Shown here: piece after piece, positions 8,589-9,325 of the stretch
Position numbering within the stretch: the first letter of the stretch is position 1
Layout of the letters: each line of letters begins with the position of its first letter
From: Clostridiales bacterium
GTDB taxonomy: Bacteria; Bacillota; Clostridia; Oscillospirales; Acutalibacteraceae
DNA: 9,325 nucleotides
Assembly: GCA_021200075.1 (NCBI GenBank)
Contig: JAJQGZ010000213.1
Coordinates: forward strand, 1-9,325
Direction: 5' to 3'
Translations under genes and position numbers: made by a program
The notes under the pieces: model-generated
Told to the model about the DNA's origin: nothing
What the model saw: only the letters and a program-made list of their open reading frames with translations
Databases searched by the model: none

Positions 8589-9238
8589 TTAATCTGCACT
8601 TTCCGTTTCATCGTATTTATCATAATACTCGCCGTTGGGTATAACCGTAACTCCGTGATTAACATTATCGCCGTTTTTGAGAATCTTGAAGACGATTTTA
8701 AATAAAATTTTAGCGTCAACAACCAAGCTCATATTATCAACATACCATATATTCAAATTAATCCGCTCGTGCCATTCGACTTCTTTTCTGCCGTTCACCT
8801 GAGCCCAACCGGTTATTCCCGGGCGAATGGCAAACATTCTTTTCTGTTCCTCAGTATATTCATCAAAAGTCCACGGATGATATGTAAGTGGAGGACGAAA
8901 ACCTATAAGAGACATATCGCCTCGAAGTATATTAATAAATTGCGGAAGCTCGTCAATGCTCGTTGCACGCAGAATTTTGTCGACCTTTGTAACTCGTGGA
9001 TCGTCTACAAACGAATACTGTCCTGTTCCCTTTTGCTCCACTCCGACACACATTGAGCGGAATTTTAACATTTTCAAATTCTCTACCGTATCTGCCGAGT
9101 CTTTTCTGTTTAAAAAGGACGGGGGCCGGGAGAATCAAGTTTTACGGCGATTGCGGTTATCAGCATAAGCGGGGATAAAATTATCAGCCCCAAAAGCGAA
9201 ATCACAATATAACAAAAGCATTTGAAAATTTTGTACAT
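8589..9238 (-). CDS. Undecaprenyl-phosphate sugar phosphotransferase (initiating PGT), two frameshifts as read
   Basis: Bacterial sugar transferase family (PF02397, EpsL/PglC/WcaJ-type): moves a sugar-1-phosphate from a UDP-sugar to undecaprenyl phosphate at the inner membrane face, the first step of the repeat unit. Frame-corrected length is 215 aa, the short monotopic form without the extra N-terminal membrane domain. Visible in order: one N-terminal hydrophobic segment (about residues 5-30), DSPGPV then KQKRLGR, KMLKFRSM, the signature TSIDELPQ with N-ILRGDMSLIGFRP, then RPGITGWAQVNGR and a Y-DN-S---D tail. ATG at 9238 is chosen because AAGGGG (9244-9249) lies 5 bases upstream and an in-frame TGA precedes it. 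The reading frame shifts at the G run 9121-9125 (one base too many) and again near 9071-9078, so only the pieces from about 9138 and 9077 read openly. The right-end repeat lies just upstream. Substrate sugar cannot be told. Family assignment is firm. Confidence 0.9.
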
Positions 9239-9243
9239 ACTTT

Positions 9244-9249
9244 CCCCTT
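9244..9249 (-). promoter_or_regulatory. Ribosome binding site of the first gene
   Basis: AAGGGG on the minus strand, 5 bases from ATG 9238. It fixes the start of the sugar transferase and shows that the gene begins just inside the right-end repeat. No credible promoter fits between the repeat and this site, so transcription must enter from the repeat or from beyond the window. Confidence 0.7.
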
Positions 9250-9266
9250 TTCTTAATCAAAAATAG

Positions 9267-9325
9267 TCGAAAATTGCAAGTGCAAGTTGAACACTTCCGC
9301 GTAAAAGTTTAATAGAGTCCAGCTT
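9267..9325 (+). repeat. Right copy of terminal inverted repeat
   Basis: Inverted partner of 22-87, 56 of 59 aligned bases identical, with only one copy of the CGGAAGT heptamer. It ends at the window edge, so its outer limit is unknown. The inner limit (9267) lies 28 bases before the ATG of the first gene of the operon, leaving only the ribosome binding site between repeat and gene. Both copies present the same sequence facing outward, as expected of two copies of one multicopy element flanking the operon in opposite orientations, or of the ends of an invertible or mobile segment. Confidence 0.9.

Noticed and set aside
856..9238. Programmed frameshifting or transcriptional slippage as the reason for the split genes
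   Set aside because: Twenty-two events in both directions within eight ordinary enzymes is far beyond any known programmed use, and many runs are only 4-6 bases long.
9251..9279. Possible promoter within the right repeat (TTGCAA, 17-base spacer, TTAAGA on the minus strand)
   Set aside because: The -10 element matches the consensus poorly and would overlap the ribosome binding site region of the first gene.
1..9325. CRISPR array, tRNA or rRNA gene, toxin-antitoxin or phage-defence module
   Set aside because: No spaced direct repeats, no RNA gene structures and no matching protein motifs were seen on either strand.

Overview
The window is one continuous stretch of an extracellular-polysaccharide (capsule/EPS) biosynthesis operon, with every supported gene on the minus strand, so transcription runs from about 9240 down to 35. 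Low G+C, A/T-tract-rich DNA, Shine-Dalgarno-type ribosome binding sites, and the combination of a short PglC/EpsL-type sugar transferase, EpsD/EpsF-like GT4 enzymes and an EpsG-like polymerase suggest a Firmicute, most likely a gut-type Clostridia member. No marker gene fixes the genus.

Order along transcription: (1) 9238-8589, phosphoglycosyl transferase that starts the lipid-linked unit; (2) 8585-7450, GT4; (3) 7453-6371, GT4; (4) 6366-5365, GT2; (5) 5356-4238, GT4; (6) 4194-2973, EpsG/Wzy-like membrane polymerase; (7) 2964-1939, GT2; (8) 1921-856, membrane acyltransferase 3; (9) 844-35, a third GT2 cut short by a repeat. Junctions are tight: an ATGA overlap between genes 2 and 3, gaps of 3-17 bases at most others, and 43 bases at most. 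There is no gene-free stretch above 300 bases. Together the genes would build a repeat unit on undecaprenyl phosphate (PGT plus five or six glycosyltransferases), O-acylate it and polymerise it. A flippase (Wzx) and chain-length or kinase regulators are not in the window.

Two features stand out. First, both ends carry the same ~60-base sequence in inverted orientation (22-87 and 9267-9325). The left copy replaces the C-terminus of the last glycosyltransferase. The right copy sits about 28 bases upstream of the first gene. This is consistent with a multicopy repeat or insertion-sequence end, at which a draft assembly may also have broken. Second, eight of the nine genes are read in pieces. I count 22 single-base frame changes (14 net extra, 8 net missing), nearly all at mononucleotide runs. 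Restoring the frame yields full-length proteins with family motifs in order, and each gene length becomes divisible by three. Homopolymer sequencing error is the simplest explanation; genuine decay cannot be excluded from this sequence alone.

I see a recognisable polysaccharide locus rather than a novel system. No RNA genes, CRISPR arrays, complete mobile element or convincing promoter or terminator were found.
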